A stretch of DNA of 64,000 bases from Gonium pectorale (lineage: Eukaryota; Chlorophyta; Chlorophyceae; Chlamydomonadales; Volvocaceae). A program made the translations under genes and the position numbers. Where the stretch lies: NCBI GenBank assembly GCA_001584585.1, contig LSYV01000035.1, positions 240,517-304,516 on the forward strand, read 5' to 3'. Positions 1-13,169 of the stretch are shown here, one piece after another. The number at the start of each line of letters is the position of its first letter. The stretch's first letter is position 1. Under the pieces are notes generated by a model that made no database searches, was not told the origin of the DNA, and saw nothing but the letters and a program-made list of their open reading frames with translations.

Positions 1-1824
1 AACGCGCAGGTTGTTGGAGTGGCTGGCCCAGCACCGCTCCCGAGACGGGGGCCTCACCTACTTCTACGTGCACGGCTTCGAGTCGGGGATGGACAACTCG
101 CCGCGCTTCGACGGGGGCGGCCTGGGCTCCTGGGTGGGCTCGGTGGTGCGCGGCTGGTCGGGCGACCCGGCCGCCGGCACCTGCCCGCTGTGCACGCCGC
201 ACGAGATGTCGGTGGACCTGTGTGCACTGGTTGCGCGCGAGATGGCGCACGTGGCGCGGATGCTGCGGGAGCTGGGCAGGGAGCAGGTGCGCGGGCGTGC
301 GCCGCATGGCGCGGGCGGGTGGGCGGCGTCAGATGCGCCAGAATCGTACCGTATGACTTCTGCAAATGTTGGGTCTGGCACCGGCCAACCAGGGATCTAC
401 CGAGGAACGGTTGTGGGGTCCTCCAGGCCGCCGCGTGGGTGAGGGCAAAGCCCCTGGATGCAGATGCGTCCAAGGTTGTGACGCTGCCTCGCGTCCTGAA
501 TTAACAATGCAGCGTGCCCCACAACGTGGCCCCATGCTTCAGGAATCGGAGCGGTGGCTAGTGCGAAGCCGGGCGGTGGCCGCGGCGCTGGCGCAGGCGG
601 CATGGAACCCGGGGGCCCGCATCTACGGCGACGTCGTGCGCGAGGGCAGCCCGCTGCAGCTGCTGGGCTCTGGGAGGCGGCGAGTGAGCGATCTGGTGAC
701 GGTGGCTGGGCTGCTGCCCCTGCTGGGCGGCCGCCTGCCGCAGGAGCACCTCGAGAGCCTGCTTGAACACCTCAAGGTGAGGCATTGCCGCGGTACGCCA
801 CACCGTGACACCCGTGTGCGAGAGACGGAAGCGTGTGTTGAATCTAAACGCCCTTAATTGACATCCGACGTGACTTTGACTTCTCTGCTTCTGCTGCCTC
901 AGAATCCAGACTCCTTCGCCTCACCGGTGCCGCTGCCCAGCGTCGCGGTCTCCTCCCAGCGGCGCGGGGCAGCCGGCGCGGCAGCTGCGGCGGCCGGGAC
1001 AGCAGCGGGCGCGGAGGGCTCCGTGTACCAGCCCCATAACGACATGTGGAAGGGCCCCATGTGGGTCAACATCAACATGATGGTCGCAACAGGCCTGCGC
1101 GAGCAGCGCTGCTCCGAGTGCAGCCGCCTCGCCATCCAGCTGCTCAACATGTGAGCTGGGCGAGGGTCACGCGACCGGGCTTACAGCGTTGCCTTCGTTT
1201 GCGCCCTTGGCGAGCTGTGCCTCGTAGCCGCTGTCCCGCAGACCGCACGTGCGTGCTGAGTTGGTGATTCGGAAGTGGTAGCGCTTAGCTCGGGAGGAAG
1301 CGGTGTCAGAATTGGGCCCGCTCACGAATTCGGTTCCGCCCACCCCTTGGTTCCAAAACGCCCGCCTGATCCCCTGCCGCAGCACTGTCGCCACAGTCCG
1401 CAAATGGTACGGTCAGGGCTCCCCCGGCAGCATCAGCAGCGGCGACCCTGGCGGCGATTCGGCCGGCCGGCCCGGCTCTGGCGTTGCTGCGTCGGCAACC
1501 GCGTTGGGCACCGTGTTCGAGTACTACGACTCTGACGGCATCCTGCCGCCCACGCGTCTGGCCCGCAAGCGCGTGGCGGGTGTCGGCGGTGTGCGGGACT
1601 ACCACTGGACAGCGTCGTTGACCCTGCGCATGATGGCTGAGCTGTACGCACTCTCGGGACACCACCCCGGGAGCTACAGCGGCGTCCACAAGGCGGCGGT
1701 GGGGCTGTCCGCATGGGCGACTGGGACGGTATCAACGGCGACGGGTGGTGTTGGCGATGCTGAGGTTGACGGGTTGCCAGCGTGGGTGTCGGGGCGCCCG
1801 TTACGGCCCTCAGACTGGCAGTGA
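1..1824 (+). CDS. GH63/MGH1-like glycoside hydrolase, 3' part
   Basis: Partial gene; the 5' end lies outside the window. Exons: <1-286, 543-776, 903-1150, 1383-1824, with GT-AG introns and consistent phases 0, 0 and 2. The protein carries the signature of the (alpha/alpha)6 glycosidases of GH63 and MGH1-like enzymes: SGMDNSPRF (about 83-109), DMWKGPMWVNIN (about 1041-1076), then GTVFEYYDSDG and a C-terminal GGVRDYHWTASLTL block. By family knowledge, the Asp of the DNSPR motif and the Glu in the FEYYD motif are the candidate catalytic acid and base. Family members trim glucose or mannose-type oligosaccharides or small glycosides; the substrate cannot be told here. The last ~60 residues are low-complexity Gly/Thr/Ser-rich sequence after the conserved domain. 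It could equally be annotated as a trehalase-clan or mannosyl-oligosaccharide glucosidase-like protein. Confidence 0.82.
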
Positions 1825-2852
1825 ATGCGCCCTTCAACGGTACATTGCAGCGTATCTAGGTGGCCTTGCACCTGCATGCGGTCCGGCTCAATTTGTTTTT
1901 GCTAGATGACGTGACGGAGCTTACTCGGAACGTTGGAAGTCGGGCGACGATAAGATCGGCAGGAATGGCCGGCAGTCAGCATGGCAGTTGGGACTGAAAG
2001 GTAGGCAGGTTGGGCGTGTGTTGGGGGGATGTCAGCTTGCGTCACGGAGTCATTCTGAGCTGGTAATCACTACCAGGTCTCGCAAAAAGGAAAGGCTGCA
2101 GGTGGACGGATTAGATTGCGACAGGCTTTTCTACTCAGGCCGAGGATGCCAGGGCCTAACATGTGACCGCACTTGACCGCTCGGTACCTCGTATGAATGC
2201 CAAGCATTGTGACTGCAGGAGGGCTCCCGTGGATTCGGTTTCGTAGCAATGGACATTTATGCGTGGGTGGCTTAGAAGGAAGGAGTGCAGGTGCACATAC
2301 GTGTGGGGGTACACCGTACACGCTGCATCCATCCCCAACCATACAGTTGCCAATTGTTGAAATGGCAAGCATCATGCGTGACAATCCATGCCCTCCACGC
2401 ATTACACTGTGCGTGCGCAGGCGGGCCCATGGAGCCACCCTGGAGAGCAATGCTCAGTGCAGATGCTGCAAAAGCACGGCACACACTGTAATACTCTCAT
2501 CGTTACGACCATGCGCTCGCAGGCGGACTCGAAAGGCAGTGAACCCCGGGCTCTGTAGCAGCCCTGTTACCGGTCCCTCTATCTCTGTAGCTTTCCATTG
2601 TTCGCTAATATGCACCAGGAGCTTGGCTTCTCATCAGGTACCGGTACACCCCAAGGAAGACAGGCCCTGAAAAGCCACTAGCCCATCCTATACGGTAGGG
2701 TGATTCAGGAGCGACTGGCCAACTAGAAGAGTGCCGTAAGTTGCACTCGTGCACACTCGTCGATAAAACCCTCACCCCACGCAACAATCTCCGAAAGCGA
2801 GAACGTCTGGCAACTACTCTTGCAAGCCTACGCGGTGCTACCCCAGCGACAG
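1825..2852. other. Convergent intergenic region
   Basis: About 1 kb between the 3' ends of the glycosidase (+) and the Sec23-like gene (-). It should hold both 3' UTRs. I see no conserved coding signal and no clear repeat; the open frames here are short and of random composition. Confidence 0.6.
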
Positions 2853-5800
2853 TCAAAGCGTGGGGAAGGGCTGCACGTTGAGGCTCCGGCACCACTCCAC
2901 GAAGCTCAGCGCACCGGCCACCGCCTGCTTGGCCTGCTTCAGCGGCAGGCCCGCCGCCGCTGCCGCGCTCGCGCTCGCGGCCGCCGCCGCCGCCGCTCCC
3001 TCCAGCAGCTGCTTGGACAGCTGCGCCGCGACGTCGCGCCCCAGCTGCCTCAGCTGCGGGTGCTGCATCGTCTGTTCCTCGTAGCCATCCCGATGCACAG
3101 GGATCAAGCGAGCCGCCAGCGCACCGGCTCCCTCCTGCGCGCCGGGCAGGAGGGCCACCGACGGCACCGGGAAGCGCCGCATGTGTGCAGCGCGGGCGGC
3201 AACGTCGTCTTCCGCCGGCGGAAGCGCGCCCAAGCCCATAGCCTGGAAGGCCGCCTCCAGCAGCGGCGCCGAGAGCGAGCCCGAGCAGTGATCGTGCACA
3301 CCGCTGCCGGCCGTACCATAGCGCTGCTGCGGCTCCTCGGTGTTGCTGACGAGGACCGCCGTCCCCACATCCAACACCAGCGGCACTGCCCGCGCCATCA
3401 CCGCGGCCAGGCTCACGCACGGCAGCGCCGCAAGCTGGACGCCGCCGCCCTCACTACCACCGCCGCTACCCGGCAGCAGGGCGTAGAGCTTTGGGGACAT
3501 GATCCGGTAGGCGCTGCCCCAGGACGACCACAGGAGGGCGTTGAGGCCGGCAAGCCGGGCGTCCGAGTCCCACAGCGCGTGCAGGTGGGCGTGTGCGCTG
3601 GGCGGGTGGGTGCCCGGGGCCGGGGGCGAGGGCGGCCCAAGGGTGGGGCCTCGCTGAAAGTGGTAGAGCGCGTACGCGAGCGGCATTAGCTCCGGCGGCC
3701 ACTGCCGCAGCTTGCGAGCGCCGAACCCGAGCAATCCCCGACCGGCCTGTTGGCATACCGTTGAACAGCAGACAAATGGGGTGTTGGGCGAATCCAGGTG
3801 TGCCGCCATGCCGGAGAAGGCCACGGGGAATGGGCGACGGGCGACCAGTGTTCGCTGAGACGGGGCACAGCGCACATGCGCAATGCGGCAACGCAGCTTT
3901 GCTGGTCGGTGCACAGCACATTTGACCAGTGGCTCGTGCCTGTCTCACCTTCACCTCCTCGCCGCACCGCGCGCCCACCAGGCCCAACGCCGCGCCCACC
4001 GCGTATCGCGCCTCCTCAGCCCGTCGGCAGTCCCTGCGAGCGCGCGCCAAGACATGAAGGTAGATGCCGCTGGCGAAGACACAGCTATCCACGGCAGCAG
4101 CTGCCCGAGGCAAGAAGCGCATCAAATGTCTTATCGGAGCACGTGTCCGACCAGGAGACACGGGGACATGGCCGGGCAGAAGCACAGCCAGTCCAGGAGC
4201 TCACCTGAACGCGCCCGCCTTCTTGGCCTCCAGGGCTGCCTGCTTGCCCAGCAGGGCCGCCGCAGCCGTGGGGTTGACCGAGCGCAGAAACTCCCCGCGG
4301 CTCTCCACCACTTGTATCTTGCGCGTCACCACACGGGTCACGCGGTACAGCTGCGACGAGCCGCTAGTCTCCACGTACTGGAACACCACCTGCGTACGTC
4401 ACGTGGGGCTGAGTCACTGCGACGGCGATGCCTGAATTCGACAGTGCCTGTTTCGCACGGTATGCCTTGTGAAGATTCGGCCTTCCGATGCCGCATGGAA
4501 GGACGCAATGCACATGTTGCAGCTGAGTCCGCATCCGTGATGGCCTGGCAGGGCCGAGGGGCCTCACTGCCAGCCCTGCCTACCTGCAGCACAAGAGCGG
4601 GGATGTCATCGAGGTCGTGAGTGACCTCGAGCCGCAGGGAGGCGCCGCGGCCGACCTCCACCGCCGATACGGCGCACGCGGCCGGGGATAGGTAGAAGGG
4701 GCCGCGGCCGAGCGCGTCGGGCGCCCAGGCCAGCACTGGGGCCTTGCCCTGCGCCGCTGCCGTGCTGAGCGCCTCGGTGCCAGCCGCGGAAGACGGGCCA
4801 TCGCCAGCAGAGCCGGGCAACAGGCCGTATGCGTGATCCGCCTTTACAAGGGACCCATGGGGACATAGAAGCCGTAAAGGGGGTACAATGAAGATCCTTG
4901 GGCTCAGTATTCGTATTGGACGAATACAAATGAATCTATGCGGAGAGTGACCGAAACGGCCATTGTACCCGATCATAGGCGCCATAGCGGCCCCAGCAGC
5001 ATCAAACCTGTGAGCGAGACGCACCCGTATCGTGTCCAGCGGCCCCAGCCACTGCAGAGGCCGCAGGCCCTCGGAGCAGAAGCAGTCCAGGTAACCCTCA
5101 ACACCAAACCGCCGGGTCAGCGCCACTGACAGCTGCTTCGCCAGCAGCTTGCCCACGAAGCCGCCCGTCGGCCCGCCGCCCGCCCGAGCGTCTGCGTCCT
5201 TGGCGTCCGCTGGTGCTCCGTTGGGGTCTTCCGGGCTCCAGCGCTGCAGCTGGTGGTGGTGGTGCTGCGCATTGAGCTGCGGCATGAGCTCGCCGCCGCT
5301 GCCGTGCGCGATGGCGGTCAGCAGGGGCGCGTTGATGCCCGTTACTGTGCCTGCATAACAAACAACACAAGGACAGACGCGTGCGCCTGTATCAAGAAAC
5401 AAAATGCCCGGGCGGTGGTCCGCCTTAGCAACCACTGCTGCACACCACCGTTGCATTGCAGCGTATCGCTTGTGAACGCCATAATTGCCCAGCCACCACT
5501 GTGGGCGCCTGATCGTAAAACTACAAGGGCGCCACTGTCGCCCTCGGCGAGCAACTCACAGGTGAAGATGTCGATGGGCACGCCCATCTTGCCCGCCGCC
5601 GACCCGATTGCGACGCCAGAATCCAGCGCCGCCGCCACTGTGCGGTTCTCAGGACCGCGGCCCTTCTCCGTCACCGCCTGGCGCAGAGGAAGATAAGAAC
5701 AGCAGAGGGGTGTGAGTACCTGGGTGTACTGCCCGTATAATCAGCACGTGTACACCAGCAGTCATGACACCCGGCTCGCTCCGCACGCGTCAGACAGTCC

Positions 5801-8391
5801 AATACGCATGAACATTCCCGGCCTCTCCGTCGAGACAGACGCGCCCAGCGCAGTTAAGTATCCCGCCACCCCACAGCCAATGCGCCACACCTGATCAAGA
5901 AGCTCCAGGGGAACAGCTCCAGGGCCCCGGGTGGCGGGGCCTCCAGTCAAGACCACGACCCGACAGCCGTACAGACAATGCTGCCGGCTAAGGTCGATTC
6001 CAGCATGGGCGGCAATGAGCGAGAGCGCGGCCTCCATGGCCGTGCACATGTGCCTGCATTACGGCACAGGGGACGAACGTGTCGGGGTTGCAGCCACCGG
6101 TATGCCGTGGAGGCACGACGGGGCACAAGGGATGAACAAGCTTGGCTGTGCGCACCGTCTGCGTAGGGTTGGTGCAGTCCTAGCACCACAATCGGTGTGG
6201 GAGACAATACGATGGTGCACCCGGCACTCGGAGCAACCTGGGCATCTCTCCGTATCCCTCCACTGGCGTCCGATCAAAAGGGTACGCACAAGACAGTGCT
6301 GTAAAGCCAGACCGACGACGTACCGCGCCCTCTCCCGGACGGGCGCATCCATCTGCACGGTGCGCAGGCTGGCAAGCACCTTGGGCAGCCGGGAAGAGCA
6401 CTCCCGCAGCTCCCCGACTAATAGATTGGCCGCACCACTGCAGCTGCTGCTGGCGCCTTCCTGCTGCGCGACAGCGGCCGGGCTCCTGGCCGCGACGGTT
6501 GCGGCACAGTGCCTGTTCAGCAGCAGCTGCACGGTCGCCTGGAGCTCCCCAGCCGGTGACACTGCCGCAGCGGCCACGCGGCCCGGTGCCGCGCCCGAGG
6601 CCGCTCCCGGCAGGGGCAGCACGTGCGCGCAGCGCCGCGTGCCGAGGTTGTGCACGGCAACGCAGCCGTCGAAGGTGACAAGTGAGATCCGCGTGGTGGG
6701 CGGCAGGGAGGGGCTAGAGAGCACCGACAGGAGCGCCTCCTTGGCGCCCTGCGAGGGTGAGGTGCGCACATAGGTGTGGACTTTGAGGTGCTGCACCCGT
6801 GCTTGCATTGCAACCTATGTCCCACCGTCTGCTGCGACGAGGACAACGCGGCAGGGCGTGGCACTAGCAACACATGCAGGCACGCATTCTTTTGGGGACG
6901 TGGGACTCGACCGCACAGCAGTTGCTCAGCCAACCAAAGGGATAGCGCGACGCTTTTGCATAGGAGCTGGGTACAGTAGGCCAGCGGACCATCACATTGG
7001 ATAGCGGCAGCGGCATGGATGCACCGCCTCCCACCTGCAGGTCGCCGGGATCCATGGTTGTGTCGACAGCGAACACCACATGGCCGGGCAGCTGCTGCAG
7101 CACCGGGTGCCCGTCGGGGAGACGACACACGTACTCGACCCCCTCCGAAAACAGCTCCGGGTAGGCCTGCAGTAACGAAGCGGTGAAGGCATTTGCGGCG
7201 TGCAAAGGATGCCACGCATGAAAGCGGCAACGCGCCCAGGGATGCAGCCCCTCTGTATGCCAAAACAACCTGCTTGAGCACCATGATTCGCTGCAACAAG
7301 GAGCTTACCTGAATGTCCGTCGTCGGCAGCTGCTCCCTGTTGATGTTCACTGTCCCGCACAGGTTGCATTTCCACACACCCTTGGCCAGGTTCGTCTACG
7401 GAAGGGCGGAGGGTGCGCGGCCATGCGCGGCGGAAGGGGTCCTGGAACCGGAGCGCTGCCGCTGCGGCGGCTGATGTGCGCCTCATACTTAGGGCCCACG
7501 TACTACGGGAACAGCAGCATGAGCAACTGCCGCGTACGCAGCTCCCAAGTTGCACAAGTTAGCAAGCCGCAACAACTCACTGCACTGCGAGCACGAGTGC
7601 AGAGACACCCCCTCCGCAGCACTTATTCCCTTACCGCAGCATTACGATGAAGTCGTGCACACAGGGCTCATCAGGGAGAGCGGGCCCTATGTGTCAGTTG
7701 GTCTCACCTTGCAGTAGACGTTCATGAAGCCCGCACAGCCGTTGCATCTCACAGGGCGGGCGTGTTGCTGCTGCAGCGTCGGTCGCAGACCGAGGTGCGG
7801 GAGGAAATCGATGTGGACACCTGAGCACGCACTCCCAGGATGCGCGACAATGGCACGTTCGGTGTTAGGCTCAACTCCCTGGTATGTATCACATAAGGGG
7901 CAAACGTGTCCGTCCCATGGATCCGGTGTAGCAGGAGTCCTGGCGCGCACGCCGCGCCGCAACGTGCATGCATTAAGTGCCCAAGTCGGCCGTCCAGGGG
8001 AGACGAGGTGACGTGCGGCGGGACGTAGTCGGCAGAAACACGTGCACTATCATGTACAGCAAAGGCCCATACAACCCGGGCCCTGCTCACCTAGGGGAAC
8101 ACCGCACGTGTTTGCGAATGCCTTTTGGTTGACAACCTGCGGCACACGCGACGACAACACGCCCGTGAGCGCCCAAACAAACCATGCGGCTGTGTACTTC
8201 GGGCGTGTTCACGCCGTACCGCTTGACGGCCGTGCCCATAAAGCACGGTGCCTTTCTGATAAGCAGCCCCTACTCACACATGTCGAGACAAGGGTGAGAC
8301 AGTGCTCCGCAGTTCGCAGCGGCTCCGCAGCGGGGTTGGATGTTGGGTCTTTCTGGGTTTCGGCCATCGGAGCCTCCGTGGATGACGACAT
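2853..8391 (-). CDS. Sec23-like COPII coat protein
   Basis: Twelve exons (high to low): 8391-8278, 7770-7708, 7395-7309, 7166-7035, 6748-6324, 6053-5891, 5677-5560, 5350-5025, 4841-4584, 4389-4205, 4033-3949, 3710-2853; all phases close, giving ~937 aa. The order is that of Sec23/Sec24. A zinc finger lies at residues ~43-76 (VRCNGC and VWKCNLCG). The trunk (~100-475) has FAVDTTMDPGDLQ, ISLVTFDGCVAVHNLG and VVVLTGGPATRGPGAV. A beta-sandwich follows, with QYVETSGSSQLYRVTR, then a helical region with LLWSSWGSAYRIMSPKLYAL and a C-terminal gelsolin-like part ending FVEWCRSL. The VDTTMD and TGGP blocks are closer to Sec23 than to Sec24. By family it helps form the inner COPII coat on ER exit sites. 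It is longer than canonical Sec23 (~765 aa), mainly because of Ala/Gly-rich insertions, and resembles the divergent plant 'Sec23/Sec24 transport family' proteins. The start could instead be the ATG at 8367; the last exon may begin at 3701. Confidence 0.88.
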
Positions 8392-8900
8392 TTGTCTGAA
8401 GCAGTTGATATACCACCCTCTCACACGGCACCTGCTGGGTCCGCTACGCCAGTTGCGTGGCGCTTGCCTCGGCAATTGCTAAGCTTCCCCTTGCGATAGG
8501 AGCAAAGCGCTCCATAGTGGGTATTATAGCAGAAAACGGGTTCAAATGCCTAGTGCACGTCTACACGCAACGATTGATCAACGCATCTCGGTCCCGAGAA
8601 CGCGTCTCGTTCTTTTCAATTATATGTTTGGTTCCTGTGATGCAGAAAGGAATTCAACGCTTGGTGGGAGAGCGCACCTACGAAGCGGGGGGACTGTGCC
8701 AGGATCCAAACCGTTGCCGTGGTGCGTTGCGTGGTGTCTATAGGTTGTGTCGCATGCATCCTTGAAGCACATACGCGACGGCTCGCGTTACATACACGGT
8801 TCTCTCTTACACCCTCAAAGGAAACGAACGGACAGGAAGATCTTAGCGTGTGAACTCGGAAGCGTGTCTTGTAAGCCACCATTCCTGCTTCCCAGGAAGA
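8392..8900. promoter_or_regulatory. Divergent promoter region Sec23-like / DDI1
   Basis: The two start codons are 509 bases apart and point away from each other, so both promoters and 5' UTRs should lie here. The inference rests on gene arrangement only; I could not identify a defined core element. Confidence 0.4.
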
Positions 8901-11900
8901 ATGCAGCTTACTGTGACCACGCCTGATGGGGAGCACGTGTTCCCGATAGAGGTTAGCCCACAGCTTGGGCTGTCCCGATGGGGCTGCCCCTCGTGGTGCC
9001 ACCCTTCCCCTCATCTCTCGCGGTTGCATTCTTCCCCTAGGTTGACGGCACCACGTCAGTCTCTGACATTAAGGCCATCTGTGAGGCGGAGACTGGGCTG
9101 CCCTCCGCGTCCTTTGCGCTCGTGCACAATGGGCGGCCCTTGCTAGACAGGTACGGGTTCTGGCACCGTGCGTGCCGCTCCGTATGCTTCTCAAACCACT
9201 CCGCTTAGCATTTACCACTCCAGCTGAGCGCGTTTCGCAGTGCTACGCTGTCTTCAGCGGGCGCGCAGCCTGGCGACATGCTCATCCTCCTGCAAGTGCA
9301 GCAGCAGGCTCGGGGACAGCCCGCCCGCGGCGGCGCCGGTGCTGCTGGTCCGCAGGGGAACCAGACGATGCAGCGGAATCCAGATGGCAGCCTGGTCAAT
9401 CCTGCGGCGGCTATTCAGGCCCTCAAGTCCGACCGCAATACGATGGACCACTTCCGCTCGCACGCACCGAAGCTATACGACGCCATCATGAACGACAACG
9501 TGGCAGCGTTGCAAGAGGAGCTCCGGCGGGCTCACAAGTGAGTGCTAACTTCCTAAACACAGCACTATTCGGAGAGCCTGTTACATCCCACGGAAGCGTA
9601 ACCTGGTGTGGGCGACGAAGTCGAGTACTTCAGCCGTCGCTTGGGTCCTCCGTCCGGGCCTTTCGCGTTGCTCCCACGATAGCTGGCCGCCTACGTGTTC
9701 GCCGTCGCCTACGTGTCGCCTCTGCAGGCTCCAGAACGACAACGATGCGGAGCTGGAGCGGCTGTACCAGATGCAGGAGGAGGACCCCTTCAATCCCGAG
9801 CTACAGGTGAGTCCTTTTTACTGACGTGGGCAGGAGGGGCCTGGCCCGGGATTTGTATTCCTTACAGCTGGCGCAAGTGCATCCCCCCTTGAGCCCCTTT
9901 ATGTCCTGCAATACGGAGCGTGATCGCCATCTGCTGGAGGGGTGGAGCCGAGTCAAATTGCTGGCTCGGTCTGCCGTAGATTCCGCGCATGCACGATGGT
10001 GACACCTTGCTCGCCTTACCAGGCCACCACTCCTCCACGGGTCCCCTCGCCTCCAGGCTAAGATCGAGGACGCCATCCGGCGAAAGAACATCGACGAGAA
10101 CTACGAAGCAGCCATGGAGCACAACCCCGAGGTGGGGCCTTACGGTCACGTGCGGCCAGCGCGGCATCCTGCGGTGTTAGGTTTTGTGACCTGTACCTTG
10201 CACCGGCTGCTCGTGCCACGCTGCCCTCGCGACGCATACCATCCGACAGGGACCGCGGGCCATCAATTTTTGGCGTGTGAACCCGCCATACGGCACCCCC
10301 ATCCTGCCGTTGTGCCGCTCGCCTGTGCGCAGAACTTCATCCAGGTCCACATGCTGTACGTGGACATGGAGGTCAACGGCGTGCACGTCAAGGCCTTTAT
10401 CGACAGCGGCGCGCAGATGACAATCATGACGGCGGCCTTTGCGGAGAAATGTCACCTCACCCGCCTCATGGACGAGCGCTTCAAGGGCATGGCCGTCGGG
10501 GTCGGGTCCTCCAGGATCTTGGGCAAGATCCACCAGGTACGGGGCTAGCTGCGGGCGCCAGCGCTTCGCATAGCCGTCGTGTTTTCCGGCCGCGACCGGG
10601 TCCCAGTTCTTTGGCGTAGGGCCATTGGCTACTACGCGTAAGCAGCATACGCACTAACTTGATAATGCCACCCTTCTGGGCTTTCTTCGGTCGCAGACTT
10701 GCAGGTCCCTGGCGTCATAGGGATGCAAACAGCGTGCTCGGTATGATAAGGCGACCAGGATACGAAAGCACATGCGCTTAAGACATGAGCCCTGCTCAAC
10801 CCTTGATGGGGGAACTCAGGAGGGCGCGTAGCGAGTCTTTCTGGCTCGTATAGTTGTGCAGAGTTCCCCTTCCCTCCAAACGACAAAGCGGCGGAGCCTG
10901 CTGTGGCGACGGACGCAACGCCATCACGTGCGCATAACATATACGGCCCCTTTGTGTTTGTGTGCGTAGGCCAAGATGAAGGTGGGCGACCAGGTGGTCA
11001 CCACGGCCATCACCGTGCTGGAGCAGAAGACGGGCCCGCAGTTCATCTTCGGCTTGGACATGCTCCGCCGACATCAATGCTGCGTTGACCTGGTGAGGGC
11101 CCGGGTAGTAGATCGCGAGGGTGGTTGGGACGGGGGGGGTCGCGTGCGGCACGTGTACGGTCACGTGCTCTTGCCGTGGACTACAGACTAAGTTTGCTGA
11201 TATGATTTCTGTAATGACATACGCGCTACCGCTTTGCTTTGTTGGACAGACTGGCTGAAGCCGGCTTTCGGGCTCGTAAGCATCCTTGAATTAGATGCGT
11301 TCCCTCCATTACGGGCCGGGCATCGTTGCTTGTCTGAATGGCTTCGAACCCGCCACCAGGCGAAGAACGTGCTGCGCATTGGCTCTTGCGGCGTGGAGCT
11401 CCCGTTCCTCGCGGAAAGCCAAATCCCCAAGGACTTTTCGGAGCACGTCGAGGACGTCAGCGAGGCGGAGGCGAACCGCCGCATGGAGTCCGGTGAGAAT
11501 GTGTTTTGCTGCAGCGTAATGGTTGTGCCGGGGAGGCGTCAAGCCCAAACGATAAAATGGCCCTAAAGGATGATCTCTTGCCCCCGCTGGTGAGGGAAAC
11601 GCGCCGGTTGGAGGGCACAGTATGCGTTACGATCCACCCCGGACGTCAACTCCCAACATACTCATGTGATGGTGGAACCCGTGGACGCCGGTGACGGTTC
11701 ATTTTGCAATGCCATCGTGCATCGCTCTGCTGGAGACCCGCTATACATGGATGCCAACTGTTCCCTCCCCTTCACACAACAGATGCGGCCGCGGCCAAGG
11801 ACAAGATGGACACGGACGCGCCGGCAGCCGCAAGCGGGCAGCCTGCGCAAGCGCCCGCTCCCGCCGCCCAGCCGGCCGCGGCGCCTCGGCCGGCTGCACA

Positions 11901-12069
11901 ACCTGCGCCACAGGTGCCACCGAGCACTGCTGGATCAGTGGCAGCAGACAATGAGGCCAAAATCGCCCAGCTGATGGCTCTGGGCGCGGACCGGAACACC
12001 GCCGTCCAGGCGCTGCACGCCGCAGGTGGCAACGTTGACATGGCCGCGAGTTTCATGTTTGACATGTGA
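8901..12069 (+). CDS. DDI1: DDI1 ubiquitin shuttle / retroviral-type aspartyl protease
   Basis: Nine exons: 8901-8951, 9041-9150, 9241-9537, 9728-9806, 10057-10131, 10333-10536, 10970-11092, 11360-11492, 11783-12069; 452 aa, all phases closed. An N-terminal ubiquitin-like domain begins MQLTVTTPDGEHVFPIEV. A helical linker follows (DPFNPELQ, KIEDAIRRKNIDENY). The dimeric aspartyl protease domain carries the active-site triplet in AFIDSGAQMTIM and the typical block FIFGLDMLRRHQCCVDL. An Ala/Pro-rich linker leads to a C-terminal UBA domain (KIAQLMALGADRNTAVQAL...MAASFMFDM). By family, DDI1 delivers or cleaves long-chain ubiquitinated proteins in proteasome stress and DNA-protein crosslink repair, acting in the cytosol and nucleus. 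All three classic domains and the catalytic Asp are present, so the gene looks functional. The first ATG matches the expected UBL start. Confidence 0.96.
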
Positions 12070-13169
12070 AGAGCGCAGGGAGATTAGTGAACTCGCGTGG
12101 GCATGTGTGCACCAATGTATCGGGATTGCAACGCTATTGCGTAAGTGTATGATGACCATGTGGTGTAGTAAAGGCTTATGTTTGGGGTAACCTTGCATGA
12201 CCGGCTGCTCAGCGGCATGGACGGGACTCACATGGCCAGAGAGGCAAGAAGAGTGCCGTGGAGCTCAAGAGACTTGATCGTGCCTGTGCTCATCCGGATA
12301 GGAGTTGTCGTTTGGCCCCCACCGTATCGCTGCTTGCCCCTGGCAACCTGTGTGCATATATGACACTGTACTACCGAGATCACTTGGGATGCGGCGGACG
12401 TAATGTGCGTCAAAGGTACTCCTCCTTATCTCCGTATCTCATACCGTGCATAGTGCATGTGAACGGAGTGACAGCAGGTATGCTCGCCTGACTCGATGGT
12501 TAAAGTGATTGGGTGATGCATGATTGCTACGCATCCAGCGTCCTTGTCCCCTCGCTCGATCAGCCTACACTGAGCTAAGCAGTGACGGTGTGTTGTCATA
12601 CATCCTGCAGTCATGATGTCAGCCTGTAAAGCTCCCTGGACTGCTCGGTGGTGCCCCAAGAGTATGCATACTCGGCCTACACATTGTACTACATTGTGGC
12701 CTGCCTTCCCCGTATCTGGTTCTCTTTTTTGTGGGTCTTTAAGAGTAAGAGCAACACATCCTGCACATACGGTCTGGCTGGTTCTCGCAGCTCAAAAACC
12801 TAGCGGTTCCATACTGCATTCATTAATGGCTTGCTGGAAACCAGCCCGACAGCAGGTGGCTACCTGGCTAGAACTCCTGCACCAGATCTACATCCCACAA
12901 GAGCGCATGCCAACATCATACGCTCCGTACAAAGGAAGTAAGCATTGCTAGTACAAGATCGCTTGCTTTGGCCTTGCTGGTACGCTTGGACCTGGACGCA
13001 CCTCCTGGCACCGCACCGGGCGGTTTCGAGCTGCAACTGACCGTGCCCGTGCCAGAGATTTCGGCACTGCATCTGACCATGGTCCACAACACCAAACGAA
13101 CCCCATAGGCGCCAATACCCGCGGCTTCATTCCCACCATTGCTCGCCTCATTACCTCCTAACTCTCCCC
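12070..13169. other. Convergent intergenic region DDI1 / MAM33
   Basis: About 1.1 kb between two convergent genes, holding their 3' UTRs. I found no gene, no tRNA and no repeat that I could support. Confidence 0.55.

Noticed and set aside
2820..3689. Long open frame of 289 codons on the plus strand
   Set aside because: It lies exactly opposite the last exon of the Sec23-like gene and is Arg/Ala/His-rich with no domain; it is a GC-driven antisense shadow.
4907..4927. Inverted repeat GTATTCGT-ATTGG-ACGAATAC in a Sec23-like intron
   Set aside because: An 8-bp stem in 64 kb is expected by chance and no second copy was seen.
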